From CAYJGJ01 sp964367585 (GTDB lineage: Bacteria > Bacillota > Clostridia > Peptostreptococcales > Anaerovoracaceae): a stretch of DNA of 64,000 bases. How positions within the stretch are numbered: the stretch's first letter is position 1; each line of letters begins with the position of its first letter. The notes beneath the pieces are model-generated. The model saw only the letters and a program-made list of their open reading frames with translations. It was not told where the DNA came from and ran no database searches. The stretch is taken from NCBI GenBank assembly GCA_964367585.1, contig CAYIYH010000005.1, positions 33,085 through 97,084 on the forward strand, in the 5' to 3' direction. Both the position numbers and the translations under genes were made by a program. This document shows, piece after piece, positions 43,219-54,220 of the stretch.

Positions 43219-43384
43219 TCTCCTTGTAAAAAGAAAATAAAACAGGTATAATAAAAAGAATTCGGACTCAGGTTATTAGGGAGAACACATAGTTTCACCA
43301 CCACTATAATCCAATAAGCATTACATATCAAAATCTAACAGCTATAAATATATACGAATAATAGGGAGAAATCTACAAAATATA

Positions 43385-44596
43385 ATGAAAAATTACAAAA
43401 AAAAATTCTTACTTATACAAATAGGGCAATGTATTTCTCTTTTGACAGGTTCTATATTAAATATTTCCATATCTTGGCATTTGACAGAAAGCACAGGCTC
43501 TGCGCTCTACTTATCATTGGCAGTAATCTTTGGATATTTCCCGGAAGCACTACTAAGTCCCATAGCCGGAGTAATAGTCGATAGGTATAACAAGAAAAGT
43601 GTAATAATTCTTGCAGATGCTTTCATAGCATTACTAAGTCTAACCCTTGGGATAATAATCTTTTCATCAAACTTTACAATACTAGCTATATTTATCACAT
43701 TGTTTTTTCGTTCTATCGGAGGCGCTTTTCATAGATCCGCATTCATCGCATTAACTCCATCGCTAGTTCCCAAAAACGAACTAGCAAAGTTCGCAGGATA
43801 CACTCAGAGTTTCTCTTCCATTTCTTACCTACTAAGCCCCATATTTGGAGCAATACTATACAGCACTTATGGCTTTGGATTCACAGTATTACTCGATGTA
43901 ATAGGTGCAATATTTGCAATTACAATATTGTTAGTTATCAAAATTCCACAATGCGAAAAAATAATCAAAAAAACATCTATAGGAATTAACTCAATCAAAC
44001 ATGAATTAATAGATGGAATAAGAGTAATGCGTGAAACAAAAGGAATTACTACATTTATAGTGATAGGTTCTTTATACTCGTTTTTTTATTCGCCAATAGG
44101 TGCACTCTTTCCGTTCATTACAATCAATTACTTTGGAGGAACCTCTCAGGAATCAGCTGTTGTCGAAGTCTCTTTTTTCTTTGGTATGTTACTAGGCGGC
44201 ATGCTGTTGGGAAAGATTATTGAGAATATAAAAAGCATTTCTCTTATGTGCTTTTCTGTTTTTATATATGGCCTATCTATTACAATAATTGGGCTACTTC
44301 CTACAGATGGGTACATAGTATTCGTAGCGTTTTCTTTTATTATGGGGTTAGTTGCTCCTTTATTTTTTGGAATTCAAACATCTGTATTACAACTAAAAAT
44401 ACCAAACGACTATTTGGGAAGGATTGGCTCTATTAATCTGGGAGCACGCACACTTATTATGCCCATAAGCCTATCGATTTCGGGAGTATTCGTCGAAATA
44501 ATAGGCATAGAAAACTGGTACTTAATATCAGGCATAAGCATTATATTACTCGCCATTGTTGCATTCCTAAATAGAGAATTAAAGCATTGCAACTAA
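43385..44596 (+). CDS. Major facilitator superfamily efflux transporter (MFS_3/macrolide-efflux-like)
   Basis: The 403-residue protein has about twelve membrane segments. It carries the pattern of exporters such as EntS/MefA: QIGQCISLLTGSILNISISWHL, EALLSPIAGVIVDRYNKKSVIILAD (loop 2-3 motif), FHRSAFIALTPSLVP and LLSPIFGAILY. It likely exports a drug or metabolite using the proton gradient; the substrate is unknown. The ribosome site is weak (GGGAG lies rather far upstream), so the start is less certain. It converges on the end of the ribosomal operon. Confidence 0.85.
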   Translation: MKNYKKKFLLIQIGQCISLLTGSILNISISWHLTESTGSALYLSLAVIFGYFPEALLSPIAGVIVDRYNKKSVIILADAFIALLSLTLGIIIFSSNFTILAIFITLFFRSIGGAFHRSAFIALTPSLVPKNELAKFAGYTQSFSSISYLLSPIFGAILYSTYGFGFTVLLDVIGAIFAITILLVIKIPQCEKIIKKTSIGINSIKHELIDGIRVMRETKGITTFIVIGSLYSFFYSPIGALFPFITINYFGGTSQESAVVEVSFFFGMLLGGMLLGKIIENIKSISLMCFSVFIYGLSITIIGLLPTDGYIVFVAFSFIMGLVAPLFFGIQTSVLQLKIPNDYLGRIGSINLGARTLIMPISLSISGVFVEIIGIENWYLISGISIILLAIVAFLNRELKHCN

Positions 44597-44726
44597 AACT
44601 ATTACAATTATGACACACTCCCATTAAACACAATAAGTAAATTCATCATCAATTATAGAGAAAATATCTACTAATCCTCTAGAAAACACCTTGCATTTTT
44701 ACCACTATCTAAGTTATATGATTAAG

Positions 44727-44776
44727 TAAAAAACCCATGTAATATATTAGGTTATTCCAACATATTACATGGGTTT
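44727..44776 (-). terminator. Rho-independent terminator of the ribosomal operon
   Basis: On the minus strand a perfect 15-pair stem (arm AAACCCATGTAATAT) encloses a 16-base loop and runs into TTTTTT. It lies 69 bp after the rplQ stop and ends the S10-spc-alpha transcript. The 44597-44726 stretch beyond it shows nothing else. Confidence 0.9.
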
Positions 44777-44844
44777 ATTCATTCTATTATTTCAAGAAAT
44801 TCTTTGCGAAACTTTGAGAATTAATTGTATATCAACTAATGTTG

Positions 44845-45186
44845 CTATACTAATTCTAAAAATACCACTTCAGCACCATCACCTTGACGAGGTCCCAGTT
44901 TCATTATTCTAGTATATCCACCGTTTCTATCACTGTATTTTGGAGCTATTTCATCAAATAACTTAGTCACGACATCTTCATCATACAAATAAGCTAAAAC
45001 TTGTCTTCTAGCGTGTAAGTCACCTTTTTTCGCAATAGTGATGAGTTTTTCAGCAGTTCTCTTTGCTTCCTTTGCTCTACAATCTGTAGTAGAAATTCTA
45101 TTATTTCTAAACAAATCAGTAACAATGTTGCGTAGCATTGCTTTTCTATGAGCAGTCGGTCTTCCTAATTTTCTATATCCTTGCAT
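44845..45186 (-). CDS. rplQ: 50S ribosomal protein L17
   Basis: The 113-residue protein, [21 protein letters not shown] onward with [18 protein letters not shown] and [23 protein letters not shown], is standard bacterial L17. It is the last gene of the alpha operon and directly follows rpoA. A strong terminator lies downstream. Confidence 0.98.
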   Translation of the reverse strand: MQGYRKLGRPTAHRKAMLRNIVTDLFRNNRISTTDCRAKEAKRTAEKLITIAKKGDLHARRQVLAYLYDEDVVTKLFDEIAPKYSDRNGGYTRIMKLGPRQGDGAEVVFLELV

Positions 45187-45209
45187 AGCACTTTTCCTTT
45201 CATAGTATT

Positions 45210-46154
45210 TTATTCGTCATTATCTTTTAACGATAAGCCTAAATCCTTAAGTTTATAACGTATTTCGTCTAACGACTTTCTTCCCAAATTTCTAACCTTA
45301 ATCATTTCATCTTCTGTCTTGCATATCAAGTCTTCCACAGTGTTAATAGCTGCTCTCTTAAGGCAATTATACGAACGAACAGATAAATCCAAGTCTTCAA
45401 TATTCATTTCAAGTGACTTTTCTTTTAAGTCTTCTTTCTTCTCAATCATGATTTCAAGACCATCAGCTACATCGGCAACTCCCATGAACAATTGAAGATG
45501 ATCTATCAACGTTTTGCCGGCTATAGATAAAGATTCATCAGGAGTTATGGACTCATCTGTCCAAACTTCCATAATCAATTTGTCATAATTCGTGTATTGA
45601 CCGATTCTCTTATCTTCAACAGTGAAGTTCACTTTTTTGATAGGCGTAAATATCGAGTCAATTGGAATAACAGATATAGGTGTATCGTCAGTCTTGTTTT
45701 GTTCAGCAGGTACATATCCAAGGCCCCTTGAGATGTAAAGATCCATTACTAATGGAACATTATCTTCTAAGGTTGCAATGTGTAAATCTTTGTTGAAAAT
45801 CTCGACTTCAAAATCAGCCATTATATCCGCAGCAGTTACGACTTTAGGTCCAACTGCATTGATTATTGCTCTTTTTGTTTCATCACCAGTAATCTTAACC
45901 GCTAGCTGTTTTAGATTTAATATTATCTCCGTTACATCTTCTCTGACACCTGGGATAGAAGAAAATTCATGAAGAACACCATCTATTTTGATAGATGTTA
46001 CAGCGGCACCTGGAAAGGAACCAATCAATACTCTTCTCAGAGCATTTCCCAAAGTTATACCATATCCCCTAGCCAAAGGTTCAATTTCAAACTTTCCATA
46101 TTTTCTATCTTCTTCAATAGACTTTCTTATTTCTGGTTTTTCAAATCCAATCAT
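45210..46154 (-). CDS. rpoA: RNA polymerase alpha subunit
   Basis: The 314-residue subunit has the N-terminal assembly domain ([34 protein letters not shown] region), a linker, and the C-terminal DNA- and activator-binding domain ([19 protein letters not shown] sequence here as [17 protein letters not shown], then [12 protein letters not shown]). The ATG at 46154 has AAGGAG six bases upstream and is preferred to a TTG one codon earlier. It lies between rpsD and rplQ as usual. Confidence 0.98.
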   Translation of the reverse strand: MIGFEKPEIRKSIEEDRKYGKFEIEPLARGYGITLGNALRRVLIGSFPGAAVTSIKIDGVLHEFSSIPGVREDVTEIILNLKQLAVKITGDETKRAIINAVGPKVVTAADIMADFEVEIFNKDLHIATLEDNVPLVMDLYISRGLGYVPAEQNKTDDTPISVIPIDSIFTPIKKVNFTVEDKRIGQYTNYDKLIMEVWTDESITPDESLSIAGKTLIDHLQLFMGVADVADGLEIMIEKKEDLKEKSLEMNIEDLDLSVRSYNCLKRAAINTVEDLICKTEDEMIKVRNLGRKSLDEIRYKLKDLGLSLKDNDE

Positions 46155-46192
46155 CAAAATCTCCTTTAATTATAATATAGAACAAGTAACTA

Positions 46193-46780
46193 TTATTTAG
46201 AATATAATTCAACGATGTAATGTTCTTCTATAGGAGTATCAATTTCTTCTCTTCTTGGTTTTGCAACCATAGAACCTTCTAATTTATCGACATCGAATGT
46301 CAACCATTCAGGAACCGTGATAATCATATCTTTCACTTCCTTGAACTTTTGAAGTGACTTACTTTTATCTTTAACTTTTATTACATCCCCCGGATGAATC
46401 TCTATTGAAGGAATTGTGATTTTTTTGTTATTCAGTGTAAAATGACCATGTACGATCATTTGTCTAGCTTCTCTACGAGTTGCCGCAAGCCCCATTCTGA
46501 ATACAACATTATCCATTCTAGATTCTAATCTTATCATCAAGTTATGACCGGTGATGCCTTCTTTATTCTTTGCTTTTTCAAAATATCTTCTAAAAGGTTT
46601 TTCTAATACGCCATAAATAAATTTTGCCTTTTGCTTTTCTCTAAGTTGAATAGCATATTCGCTCATCTTTTTATTAGACTGATTAGGTTTTCTTCTAGAC
46701 TTTTTATCTATACCCATAATAATAGGGTTAATTCCAAGGGTTCTACATCTTTTAAGAACAGGAACTTTGTTTACTGCCAT
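46193..46780 (-). CDS. rpsD: 30S ribosomal protein S4
   Basis: The 195-residue protein begins MAVNKVPVLKRCRTLGINP and carries the S4 RNA-binding domain (RMDNVVFRMGLAATRREARQMIVHGHF). The N-terminal region lacks the four-Cys zinc cluster and is slightly short for S4. S4 is the classic repressor of alpha-operon translation, and a long untranslated gap upstream of rpsM could be its target. It lies between rpsK and rpoA. Confidence 0.96.
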   Translation of the reverse strand: MAVNKVPVLKRCRTLGINPIIMGIDKKSRRKPNQSNKKMSEYAIQLREKQKAKFIYGVLEKPFRRYFEKAKNKEGITGHNLMIRLESRMDNVVFRMGLAATRREARQMIVHGHFTLNNKKITIPSIEIHPGDVIKVKDKSKSLQKFKEVKDMIITVPEWLTFDVDKLEGSMVAKPRREEIDTPIEEHYIVELYSK

Positions 46781-46800
46781 ACTATTTTCCTCCTTACTTA

Positions 46801-47199
46801 CTATACTCTTCTACGCTTAGGCGGTCTGCAACCATTGTGTGGAACCGGTGTGATGTCTTTTATCATTGTAATTTCCAATCCAGCAGTTTGAAGTGCTCTG
46901 ATAGCAGCTTCTCTTCCTGAACCAGGACCCTTTACAAACACTTCAACCGATTTTAATCCATGCTCTAAAGCTGCCTTTGTAGCTTCTTCCGCCGCCATTT
47001 GAGCTGCAAATGGAGTAGATTTTCTAGAACCTTTGAATCCAAGCGATCCAGCACTTGACCATGAAAGTGCATTTCCACTTGTGTCTGTTAATGTAACTAA
47101 AGTATTGTTAAAGGTAGATTGAATATGCGCTTGACCTTTATCAATATTTTTACGTTCTCTTTTCTTTTTTCGAACATTCTTTTTTACGACTTTTGCCAT
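46801..47199 (-). CDS. rpsK: 30S ribosomal protein S11
   Basis: The 132-residue protein has a basic N-terminus followed by [18 protein letters not shown] and [23 protein letters not shown], ending [18 protein letters not shown]. This is normal S11 of the platform of the small subunit. It lies between rpsM and rpsD. Confidence 0.98.
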   Translation of the reverse strand: MAKVVKKNVRKKKRERKNIDKGQAHIQSTFNNTLVTLTDTSGNALSWSSAGSLGFKGSRKSTPFAAQMAAEEATKAALEHGLKSVEVFVKGPGSGREAAIRALQTAGLEITMIKDITPVPHNGCRPPKRRRV

Positions 47200-47213
47200 T
47201 ATTATCTACCTCC

Positions 47214-47591
47214 TTATCTTCCTTCTTTTTTCTTTCTACCTACAGTTTTCTTCGGACCTTTTCTTGTACGTGCATTTGTTTTAGTTTTTTGTCCTCTGAC
47301 TGGTAGACCTCTTCTGTGGCGAATTCCTCTGTAAGAACCAATTTCCATCAATCTTTTGATGTTTAAAGATACTTCTCTTCTCAATTCACCTTCAACCAAG
47401 TACTCTTCATCGATCAACTTTCTAATTTTACCAGTTTCATCTTCGGTCAAATCCTTAACTCTTGTGTTAGGATCAATACCTGCTTTTGATAAAATGTCAA
47501 CTGAAGTCTTCTTTCCGATTCCGTAGATATAAGTTAACCCTATTTCTACTCTCTTCTCTCTTGGCAAATCGACACCCGATATACGTGCCAT
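47214..47591 (-). CDS. rpsM: 30S ribosomal protein S13
   Basis: The 125-residue protein begins [19 protein letters not shown] and has [41 protein letters not shown] C-terminal sequence (shown in part). It contacts tRNA and bridges the subunits. Unlike most neighbours it is preceded by a 184-bp non-coding gap. Confidence 0.98.
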   Translation of the reverse strand: MARISGVDLPREKRVEIGLTYIYGIGKKTSVDILSKAGIDPNTRVKDLTEDETGKIRKLIDEEYLVEGELRREVSLNIKRLMEIGSYRGIRHRRGLPVRGQKTKTNARTRKGPKKTVGRKKKEGR

Positions 47592-47775
47592 ACTTTCCTC
47601 CTTCTCCTATCTTCCGTCACATACCGAGGGTGATATAGACAGGCGTTACGTTTTAATATAACTTAATAGACAGTAAGCTCGGTCATTACTATCCGATATT
47701 AAATAAAAATTTATAAATTGCACTACTATCCGCAATTTAAAATTCATATTATAAACAACTTATTAACTCAATAAA
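47592..47775 (-). promoter_or_regulatory. 184-bp untranslated gap upstream of rpsM, possible alpha-operon regulatory leader
   Basis: Most genes of this operon are separated by about 10-30 bp. This gap contains complementary ACCGAG (minus strand, distal) and CTCGGT (proximal to rpsM), which could close a large stem containing further short pairings. In E. coli, S4 binds an RNA structure just upstream of rpsM to repress the alpha operon. An equivalent here is an inference; I could not fit a defined pseudoknot. Confidence 0.4.
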
Positions 47776-47889
47776 TTAACCTTGTTTTTGTTTGTGTTTT
47801 GGATTTTCACAGATTACCATTACTTTTCCATTTCTTTTTATAACCTTGCACTTATCGCAAATAGGTTTTACTGATGATCTTACTTTCAT
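47776..47889 (-). CDS. rpmJ: 50S ribosomal protein L36
   Basis: A 37-residue frame, [20 protein letters not shown] then [17 protein letters not shown], is the zinc-type L36 with ligands CxxC, Cys and His. It is short and easily missed by gene callers. It lies between infA and rpsM as expected, with a GGAGGG site upstream of the ATG at 47889. Confidence 0.96.
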   Translation of the reverse strand: MKVRSSVKPICDKCKVIKRNGKVMVICENPKHKQKQG

Positions 47890-47914
47890 TATTATCCCTC
47901 CAAAGTCTATTCTA

Positions 47915-48133
47915 TTATTTATCACGCCATATTATTCGACCACGAGTCAAGTCATAAGGCGATAGCTCAACTTTCACGCTATCTCCAGGAAGTATTCTTA
48001 TGTAATGCATCCTAATTTTCCCTGAAATATGTGCAAGTACTTCATAGCCATTTTCAAGTTTAACCTTAAACATCGCATTCGGTAAAGAATCTACTACCGT
48101 TCCCATAGCTTCTATGACATCTTTTTTTGCCAT
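47915..48133 (-). CDS. infA: Translation initiation factor IF-1
   Basis: The 72-residue OB-fold protein ([51 protein letters not shown]) binds the ribosomal A site during initiation. It lies between map and rpmJ, the normal Firmicute order. Confidence 0.98.
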   Translation of the reverse strand: MAKKDVIEAMGTVVDSLPNAMFKVKLENGYEVLAHISGKIRMHYIRILPGDSVKVELSPYDLTRGRIIWRDK

Positions 48134-48190
48134 ACTTTAACACCTTTCATCTTTAAAAAATTTAACATATGAATTATATTTCAGGTCATA

Positions 48191-48937
48191 TCATAAAGTC
48201 AACAATTCAGGTTCTCCGTCTGTAATCAAGACGGTGTTTTCATAATGTGCAGTGGGCGTACCATCCACGGTAACGACTGTCCAATTGTCTAACAAAACAT
48301 CGACCTCATAATTCCCCGCCGAAGTCATCGGCTCTATGGCCAATGTCATAAATGGCGCTAACCTGGCACCCCTATTGGGTTTACCATGATTAGGTATAGG
48401 AGGTTCTTCATGTAATTTTTTTCCTACGCCGTGCCCAACATAATCTCTTATAATAGAAAATCCGTTTTTTTCCACTTCTTTTTGGATAGCATGTGAAATA
48501 TCAGAAATTCTATTTCCGACGGTACAAACCTTCAAACATTCGAAGAAAGATTGCTCCGTCGCATCAATAAGTCTAGATTTTTCTTCGGTAATCTCACCGA
48601 CTGCATACGTTCTCGCTGCATCTGTAAAACAACCTCGATAGACACATCCAATATCTACACTCACAATATCGCCGGAATTGATGATTCTATCCCTACTAGG
48701 GATTCCATGTATCAATTCATCATTAATAGAGACACATGCACTAGCAGGAAATCCATTATATCCTTTGAAAGCAGCTACCATTCCATTTTTTTGAATGGTC
48801 GATTCTACATAATTATCGATGTCCATAGTCGATATACCAGGCTTGATAACATTATTAAGCTCACCAAGTATAAAACCAGTAACTTTTCCGCTCTCTCTCA
48901 TCAAATCTACTTCATGTTTAGACTTAATGATTATCAT
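48191..48937 (-). CDS. map: Methionine aminopeptidase type I
   Basis: The 248-residue enzyme removes the initiator methionine. Metal and substrate residues are visible in SACVSINDELIHGIPS, IVSVDIGCVYRGCFTDAART, YVGHGVGKKLHEEPPIPN and MTLAIEPM. It overlaps the end of adk by four bases (ATGA), indicating translational coupling. Confidence 0.97.
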   Translation of the reverse strand: MIIIKSKHEVDLMRESGKVTGFILGELNNVIKPGISTMDIDNYVESTIQKNGMVAAFKGYNGFPASACVSINDELIHGIPSRDRIINSGDIVSVDIGCVYRGCFTDAARTYAVGEITEEKSRLIDATEQSFFECLKVCTVGNRISDISHAIQKEVEKNGFSIIRDYVGHGVGKKLHEEPPIPNHGKPNRGARLAPFMTLAIEPMTSAGNYEVDVLLDNWTVVTVDGTPTAHYENTVLITDGEPELLTL

Positions 48938-49587
48938 AAAGATTTACCTATTTCCTCGACAACTTTTGCAAATACTGCATCTAATTCACCTGCCCCATCA
49001 ATGACTGATAGTTTGCCTTCATTAGAATAATATTCTACTAGTGGTGACGTTTGAGAAATATAAACTTCTAGACGTTTCTTAACAGTCTCCGGATAATCAT
49101 CCGAGCGTTGTATAACCTGAGAATTACACTTATCGCATATACCTTCAACTTTTGGAGGCATATTCTTTAAGTGATAAGTAGTGTTGCAAGACTTGCAAAC
49201 CCTTCTCATAGCCGCTCTAGATATCAATTCCTCTTCGTCTGTGTCGATATTTAATACTAGATTAAGATTAATTCCATTACTTTTGAAATAATCGTCTAAC
49301 TTTTCCGCTTGATATATTGTCCTAGGAAATCCATCTAACAAGAATCCTACCTTGCAGTCCTCCTCATTCAATCTAGATATTGCAATATCAATTACAAGAT
49401 CGTCAGGAACTAACTCTCCCTTGTCTAAATACTCAGTAACCTTTACGCCAAGCGGTGTCTTATTCTTAATATTAGCTCTAAAAATATCTCCTGTAGAAAT
49501 GTGTGGAATTCCATATTTTTCTACTATCTTTTGTGCCTGAGTCCCTTTTCCCGCTCCCGGAGGGCCAAGTAAAATAATGTTTAACAT
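48934..49587 (-). CDS. adk: Adenylate kinase
   Basis: The 217-residue enzyme converts ATP and AMP to two ADP. It has the P-loop GPPGAGKGTQA, DGFPRTIYQAE, and a LID domain with a four-Cys zinc site (CKSCNTTYHLKN and CDKC), as in Gram-positive long-form enzymes. It lies between secY and map. Confidence 0.98.
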   Translation of the reverse strand: MLNIILLGPPGAGKGTQAQKIVEKYGIPHISTGDIFRANIKNKTPLGVKVTEYLDKGELVPDDLVIDIAISRLNEEDCKVGFLLDGFPRTIYQAEKLDDYFKSNGINLNLVLNIDTDEEELISRAAMRRVCKSCNTTYHLKNMPPKVEGICDKCNSQVIQRSDDYPETVKKRLEVYISQTSPLVEYYSNEGKLSVIDGAGELDAVFAKVVEEIGKSL

Positions 49588-49602
49588 TCTAAGAAATCCC
49601 TC

Positions 49603-50892
49603 CTACTTTAAAAAGCCTTCATAGTTTCTCATTAACATTTGGTTTTCGATTTGTCTCATCGTATCAAGTGCTACACCTATAACAATTAGCAACGAAGTAC
49701 CACCCCATGCAATATTTAAAGGTGTGAACGTAGACACTATAGTTGGCATAATTGCCACAGCTGCCAAGAACAATGCACCTACTAGACATAATCTAGTCAT
49801 TACTTTGTTTAGATATTCTACAGTAGCTCTTCCAGGTCTAATTCCCGGAATAAAGCCTCCATTAGCTTTCATGTTTGCAGCTACTTCCATTGGATTAAAT
49901 GACATAGCAGTATAGAAATATGTAAAGAATATTATAAATACAACGCTTAATGCACTATAAATCCATACTCCAAATTCTCCTGCAGGAGATAACCAAGTAG
50001 TAACAAAATTTGTAAATTCGCTATCATTAGGAAATAACATAGTAATTGTTAATGGAAACTGTAAAAGTGACATTGCAAATATTACAGGTATTACTCCAGC
50101 TTGATTTACTTTGATAGGAATGTGTGTGGATTGCCCACCATACATTTTTCTTCCTACAACTCTTTTTGCATATTGTACAGGAATCTTTCTTGTGCCTTGT
50201 TGAATCATTATTATTCCCATGATGACGACTATTGCCAACACAGCGAAGATAAGCACTGTAACTATTGTTATACCACTACCCTCTGTAGTTATCCCAGTCC
50301 AAAGTTCTATTACTCCGGCAGGAAGTGTAGAAACGATACCACTAAAGATTATTAGAGATATACCATTACCTACGCCTCTTTCGTTTATTTGTTCTCCTAG
50401 CCACATCAAGAATGCAGTACCAGCAGTAAGAACTAAAACGATAACTATAAGTGTACCAACACTATCGTCGACCATAGCACTACTAAATAATCCTAATGTA
50501 AGCATTACCGCTTGAGCTAATCCCAAAATGATTGTCAAGAATCGAGTAATCCTTGCAATCTTCTTTCTTCCTGTGTTACCTTCTTTTGACAAAGCTTGGA
50601 AGTATGGGAATGCCATAGTCAATAGCTGAATTATGATTGAAGATGTAATATATGGAGTAATACTGAGTGCAAATATAGTGAAATTGCTAAATGCACCGCC
50701 CGAGAAAAAATCGAACATCTCGAATATACCCATTTCATCAGAGAATACACTAGCAAGCTGTGCTTGATTTATTCCCGGAACAGGTATATGAGACCCTATT
50801 CTATATACTACAAGCATACAAAAAGTAAAAATAATTTTACTTCTCATTTCCGGCAATCGCCATGCTTGATGAATAGTTTTAAACATCTCCAT
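49603..50892 (-). CDS. secY: Protein translocase channel subunit SecY
   Basis: The protein of about 429 residues has ten membrane helices: [24 protein letters not shown], the plug region, [17 protein letters not shown] and [16 protein letters not shown]. It is the protein-conducting pore. The ATG at 50892 has GAGGTG seven bases upstream and lies inside the end of rplO. An ATG two codons later is also possible. Confidence 0.97.
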   Translation of the reverse strand: MEMFKTIHQAWRLPEMRSKIIFTFCMLVVYRIGSHIPVPGINQAQLASVFSDEMGIFEMFDFFSGGAFSNFTIFALSITPYITSSIIIQLLTMAFPYFQALSKEGNTGRKKIARITRFLTIILGLAQAVMLTLGLFSSAMVDDSVGTLIVIVLVLTAGTAFLMWLGEQINERGVGNGISLIIFSGIVSTLPAGVIELWTGITTEGSGITIVTVLIFAVLAIVVIMGIIMIQQGTRKIPVQYAKRVVGRKMYGGQSTHIPIKVNQAGVIPVIFAMSLLQFPLTITMLFPNDSEFTNFVTTWLSPAGEFGVWIYSALSVVFIIFFTYFYTAMSFNPMEVAANMKANGGFIPGIRPGRATVEYLNKVMTRLCLVGALFLAAVAIMPTIVSTFTPLNIAWGGTSLLIVIGVALDTMRQIENQMLMRNYEGFLK

Positions 50893-51334
50893 TTGCAATC
50901 ACCTCTGCTTTTCCTCCAGCAGCTTCTATTTTTTGTATAGCTGTTTTTGTAAATTTTTCAGCAGAAATAGCAATTTTTTTATTTAATTCGCCATTTCCGA
51001 GAATCTTCACTCCGTCTTTGACTTGTTTAACCATACCGACTTCTTCAAGAACAGCCCTGTCAATAACTTGTCCATCATCAAATCTGTTCAAGTCTTCAAC
51101 ATTTATAATAGCATATTCTTTTGCCCATTTATTTGTGAATCCTCTTTTGGGGATTCTTCTGAAAAGGGGCATTTGTCCACCTTCGAAACCAATTCTTACA
51201 CCGCCACCACTTCTAGAGTTTTGACCGTGCATACCTCTTCCGGCAGTAGTTCCTAGTCCAGAACCTTGGCCTCTACCTTTTCTTTTACGATTTTTTGTTG
51301 AACCCTCTGGTGCTTTTAATTCATGTAGTTTCAT
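50879..51334 (-). CDS. rplO: 50S ribosomal protein L15
   Basis: The 151-residue protein begins [20 protein letters not shown] and has the Gly/Arg-rich [20 protein letters not shown] stretch, followed by [20 protein letters not shown]. It is standard L15, with its last codons overlapping the secY start. Confidence 0.98.
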   Translation of the reverse strand: MKLHELKAPEGSTKNRKRKGRGQGSGLGTTAGRGMHGQNSRSGGGVRIGFEGGQMPLFRRIPKRGFTNKWAKEYAIINVEDLNRFDDGQVIDRAVLEEVGMVKQVKDGVKILGNGELNKKIAISAEKFTKTAIQKIEAAGGKAEVIANGDV

Positions 51335-51351
51335 ATCGCCCTCCTAACTGC

Positions 51352-51534
51352 TTATACTTCTTGTACTGTCACAAGGTGTTGTACTTTTACAATCGCGCCT
51401 CGTGTTTGTGGAGTATCAGATAATTCAACAGAATGATGCATCTTTCTAAGGCCTAACGCTTCGACTACTTTTCTTTGTTTAGGGGAAGCGCCTATTGTAC
51501 TTTTAGTTAATGTAACTTTTAACATTTTTGCCAT
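51352..51534 (-). CDS. rpmD: 50S ribosomal protein L30
   Basis: The 60-residue protein, [20 protein letters not shown] then [21 protein letters not shown], matches L30. It lies in its usual place between rpsE and rplO. Confidence 0.97.
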   Translation of the reverse strand: MAKMLKVTLTKSTIGASPKQRKVVEALGLRKMHHSVELSDTPQTRGAIVKVQHLVTVQEV

Positions 51535-51546
51535 CTTGCTCTCCTC

Positions 51547-52050
51547 CTATCCCAGAATTTCTTCTTTTGTTTTTCCTCTTAATTTCGCAACAGATTCCGC
51601 TGTTTTTAATGATTTTAGTCCTTCAACAGTTGCTCTTGCAATGTTACCGATATTACTCGAGCCTAAAGACTTAGCTCTAATATCTTTTACACCTGCAGCT
51701 TCTAAAACAACACGTGCCGAAGATCCCGCAATTACTCCTGTACCAGGCGCAGCAGGCATAACTAACACTTTACCAGCTCCAAACACACCAACATTTTTGT
51801 GTGGAATAGTAGTTCCAACAGTCGGTACATATATTAAGTTTTTCTTTGCATCTTCGGTAGCTTTTCGTGCAGCTTCAGGAATTTCCTGAGCCTTGCCGAA
51901 TCCTACCCCAACATGTCCAGCTTCATCACCTACTACCATAGTAACACTAAAACGCATGTTTCTACCACCTTTTACAGTTTTTGCAACACGTCTAATGTTT
52001 ACGATAGTTTCTTTTAATTCTAGATTTGAAGCATCAATTATATTACGCAT
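51547..52050 (-). CDS. rpsE: 30S ribosomal protein S5
   Basis: The 167-residue protein has the double-stranded-RNA-binding-like N-terminal domain ([40 protein letters not shown]) and the C-terminal [18 protein letters not shown], typical of S5. It acts in translational accuracy at the decoding region. Confidence 0.98.
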   Translation of the reverse strand: MRNIIDASNLELKETIVNIRRVAKTVKGGRNMRFSVTMVVGDEAGHVGVGFGKAQEIPEAARKATEDAKKNLIYVPTVGTTIPHKNVGVFGAGKVLVMPAAPGTGVIAGSSARVVLEAAGVKDIRAKSLGSSNIGNIARATVEGLKSLKTAESVAKLRGKTKEEILG

Positions 52051-52066
52051 TTTATCTTCCCCCCTG

Positions 52067-52438
52067 TTAGAATTTTAATCCGGCTTCACGAGCAGCATCA
52101 GCTAATTCTTTTACTCTTCCGTGATATAAGAAACCACCTCTATCAAAAGCAACCTCGTTAATACCTTTTGCGATTGCTCTTTTAGCAATAGATTCGCCTA
52201 CCGCTCTAGCAGCTTCCTTGTTGCCACCGTTAGAAACAGTTGCTTTCAAATCTTTGTCTAAAGATGACGCCGCAACTAATGTAGTTGCATTTACATCATC
52301 GATAATTTGAACGAAAATGTTCTTATTAGATCTGAATACACACAGTCTAGGCATTTCAGGAGTTCCTTGTAAATTACGTCTAACTCTAGCATGTCTTTTC
52401 TTTCTTCTGTCATTTCTACTTTCGTTTGCCATTTTCAT
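52067..52438 (-). CDS. rplR: 50S ribosomal protein L18
   Basis: The 123-residue protein, [20 protein letters not shown] then [17 protein letters not shown] and [20 protein letters not shown], is L18, which binds 5S rRNA. The ATG at 52438 has AGGAG upstream. Confidence 0.98.
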   Translation of the reverse strand: MKMANESRNDRRKKRHARVRRNLQGTPEMPRLCVFRSNKNIFVQIIDDVNATTLVAASSLDKDLKATVSNGGNKEAARAVGESIAKRAIAKGINEVAFDRGGFLYHGRVKELADAAREAGLKF

Positions 52439-52449
52439 TTCACTCCTTT

Positions 52450-52992
52450 CTATTGTTTACCTGTTTTTCCTTCTTTACGACGTATAGTCTCGTTTTCGTA
52501 TCTAACACCTTTTCCTTTGTAAGGTTCTGGTTTTCTTAGCGATCTGATGTTAGCTGCGTAGTTTCCTACCACTGCCTTATCGATACCTTTTACGATTATT
52601 TCTGTCGCAGTTGGTGTTTCTGTAGTTATTCCTTCAGGATCTTTCATTTCTACAGGATGAGAAAATCCTAAATTTAGTACTAGTACTTTGTCTTTCTTTT
52701 CTGTCTTATACCCAACACCAGTAATTAGTAACTTTTTTTCGTATCCATTAGTTACGCCAACAACCATGTTATTAACTAGTGTTCTAGCAAGTCCATGCTG
52801 AGATCTTTCTTCTCTAGCATCACCTTTTCGAGTAAGCAATACTTCCTCTGGGTTTATTTCAACTTTAATAAGTGGACTTATTTGCTCTTTTAATTCACCC
52901 TTCGGCCCCTTAACTGTTACACAATTCGCTGCGTCTACGGTAATTTCAACACCGGCAGGAATTATGACAGGTCTTTTACCTATTCTTGACAT
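52450..52992 (-). CDS. rplF: 50S ribosomal protein L6
   Basis: The 180-residue protein begins [20 protein letters not shown] and has two related L6 domains, ending with [20 protein letters not shown]. Its size and position between rpsH and rplR are standard. Confidence 0.98.
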   Translation of the reverse strand: MSRIGKRPVIIPAGVEITVDAANCVTVKGPKGELKEQISPLIKVEINPEEVLLTRKGDAREERSQHGLARTLVNNMVVGVTNGYEKKLLITGVGYKTEKKDKVLVLNLGFSHPVEMKDPEGITTETPTATEIIVKGIDKAVVGNYAANIRSLRKPEPYKGKGVRYENETIRRKEGKTGKQ

Positions 52993-53007
52993 ATATTTCC
53001 CTCCTAA

Positions 53008-53406
53008 TTACCATACATAGCAAATTACTTCGCCACCAACACCAAGTTCTCTAGCTTTTTTGTCGCTGATTACACCTTTAGATGTCGAAATAATTGCAAT
53101 ACCTAATCCACCTAAAACCTTAGGTACTTCGCTAGATTTAGCATATACCTTTAGACCTGGCTTAGATATTTTTTTAATTCCACTTATTACTCTTTCACCT
53201 GTCGGTGCATATTTCATCTGAACCTCGATGCTACCTTGATTATTATCATTTATTACTTTGAAACCTTCTATATAACCCTCATCCAATAGAATTTGAGCGA
53301 TAGATTTTTTCATTTTAGAAGCTGGAACCGTTACCGATTCATGAGATACAGTATTAGCGTTTCTGATTCTCGTTAGCATATCTGCTACAGGATCTGTCAT
53401 TGTCAT
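53008..53406 (-). CDS. rpsH: 30S ribosomal protein S8
   Basis: The 132-residue protein begins [20 protein letters not shown] and ends [22 protein letters not shown]. The ATG at 53406 is chosen for the AAGGAG ten bases upstream; a longer frame from 53448 would add unconserved residues. S8 binds helix 21 of 16S rRNA and represses the spc operon in E. coli. Confidence 0.97.
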   Translation of the reverse strand: MTMTDPVADMLTRIRNANTVSHESVTVPASKMKKSIAQILLDEGYIEGFKVINDNNQGSIEVQMKYAPTGERVISGIKKISKPGLKVYAKSSEVPKVLGGLGIAIISTSKGVISDKKARELGVGGEVICYVW

Positions 53407-53470
53407 TTCAGCTTTGCTCCTTCCTTTTGCATGATACCCATTCTTCATGTGGGTCCTTGCAATAATACTA

Positions 53471-53656
53471 TTACCAGCTTGCTTTTCTTACACCGGGAAT
53501 TTCTCCCTTATAAGCAAGCTCTCTAAAACATATACGGCAAACACCATATTTTTTAAGTACAGCGTGTGGTCTTCCACAAACATTACATCTTGTATATGCC
53601 CTGGTAGAAAATTTAGGTTTTCTTTGCTGTTTAACTTTCAGAGATAACTTAGCCAT
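53471..53656 (-). CDS. rpsZ: 30S ribosomal protein S14, zinc-binding type Z
   Basis: The 61-residue short form of S14 has two CxxC pairs ([20 protein letters not shown]) that bind zinc. It ends [11 protein letters not shown]. This form is typical of Gram-positive ribosomal operons. Confidence 0.97.
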   Translation of the reverse strand: MAKLSLKVKQQRKPKFSTRAYTRCNVCGRPHAVLKKYGVCRICFRELAYKGEIPGVRKASW

Positions 53657-53664
53657 ACTTCCTC

Positions 53665-54207
53665 CTACTTCTCAAACGGCATACCAAGAAGCTCTAATAA
53701 TGCTTTTGCTTCCTCGTCAGTTTTTGCCGTTGTTGTAAATACTATATTCATTCCTTTAATTTTATCAACAGAATCGTAGTTAATCTCTGGGAAAATAAGT
53801 TGTTCCTTAATACCCATAGAATAATTACCTCTGCCATCAAAAGAATTCTTGCCAACTCCCTTAAAGTCTCTAACTCTTGGAAGAGAGATGTTGAATAACT
53901 TATCTACGAATTCGTACATATTGTCGCCTCGTAAAGTAACTTTTGAACCAACAACCATTCCTTCTCTTACCTTGAAGTTTGCAATAGATTTTTTTGCTTT
54001 AGTCTTCAACGGTTTTTGTCCAGAAATCAAAGCCAATTCTGCAACTGCAGTTTCCATCATCTTAGTATTGTCTTTTGCTTCGCCTAATCCCATGTTGATA
54101 GTAACTTTAGTTAACTTTGGCACTTCCATAACATTACTGTATTGGAACTTTTCTTGCAGTTTTTTAAACACGTCATTTTTATAAGTATCTTTTAACCTTG
54201 CAGCCAT
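53665..54207 (-). CDS. rplE: 50S ribosomal protein L5
   Basis: The 180-residue protein has [39 protein letters not shown] and [18 protein letters not shown], all standard for L5. It contacts 5S rRNA and P-site tRNA. Confidence 0.98.
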   Translation of the reverse strand: MAARLKDTYKNDVFKKLQEKFQYSNVMEVPKLTKVTINMGLGEAKDNTKMMETAVAELALISGQKPLKTKAKKSIANFKVREGMVVGSKVTLRGDNMYEFVDKLFNISLPRVRDFKGVGKNSFDGRGNYSMGIKEQLIFPEINYDSVDKIKGMNIVFTTTAKTDEEAKALLELLGMPFEK

Positions 54208-54220
54208 TTCTCCCCCCTTT

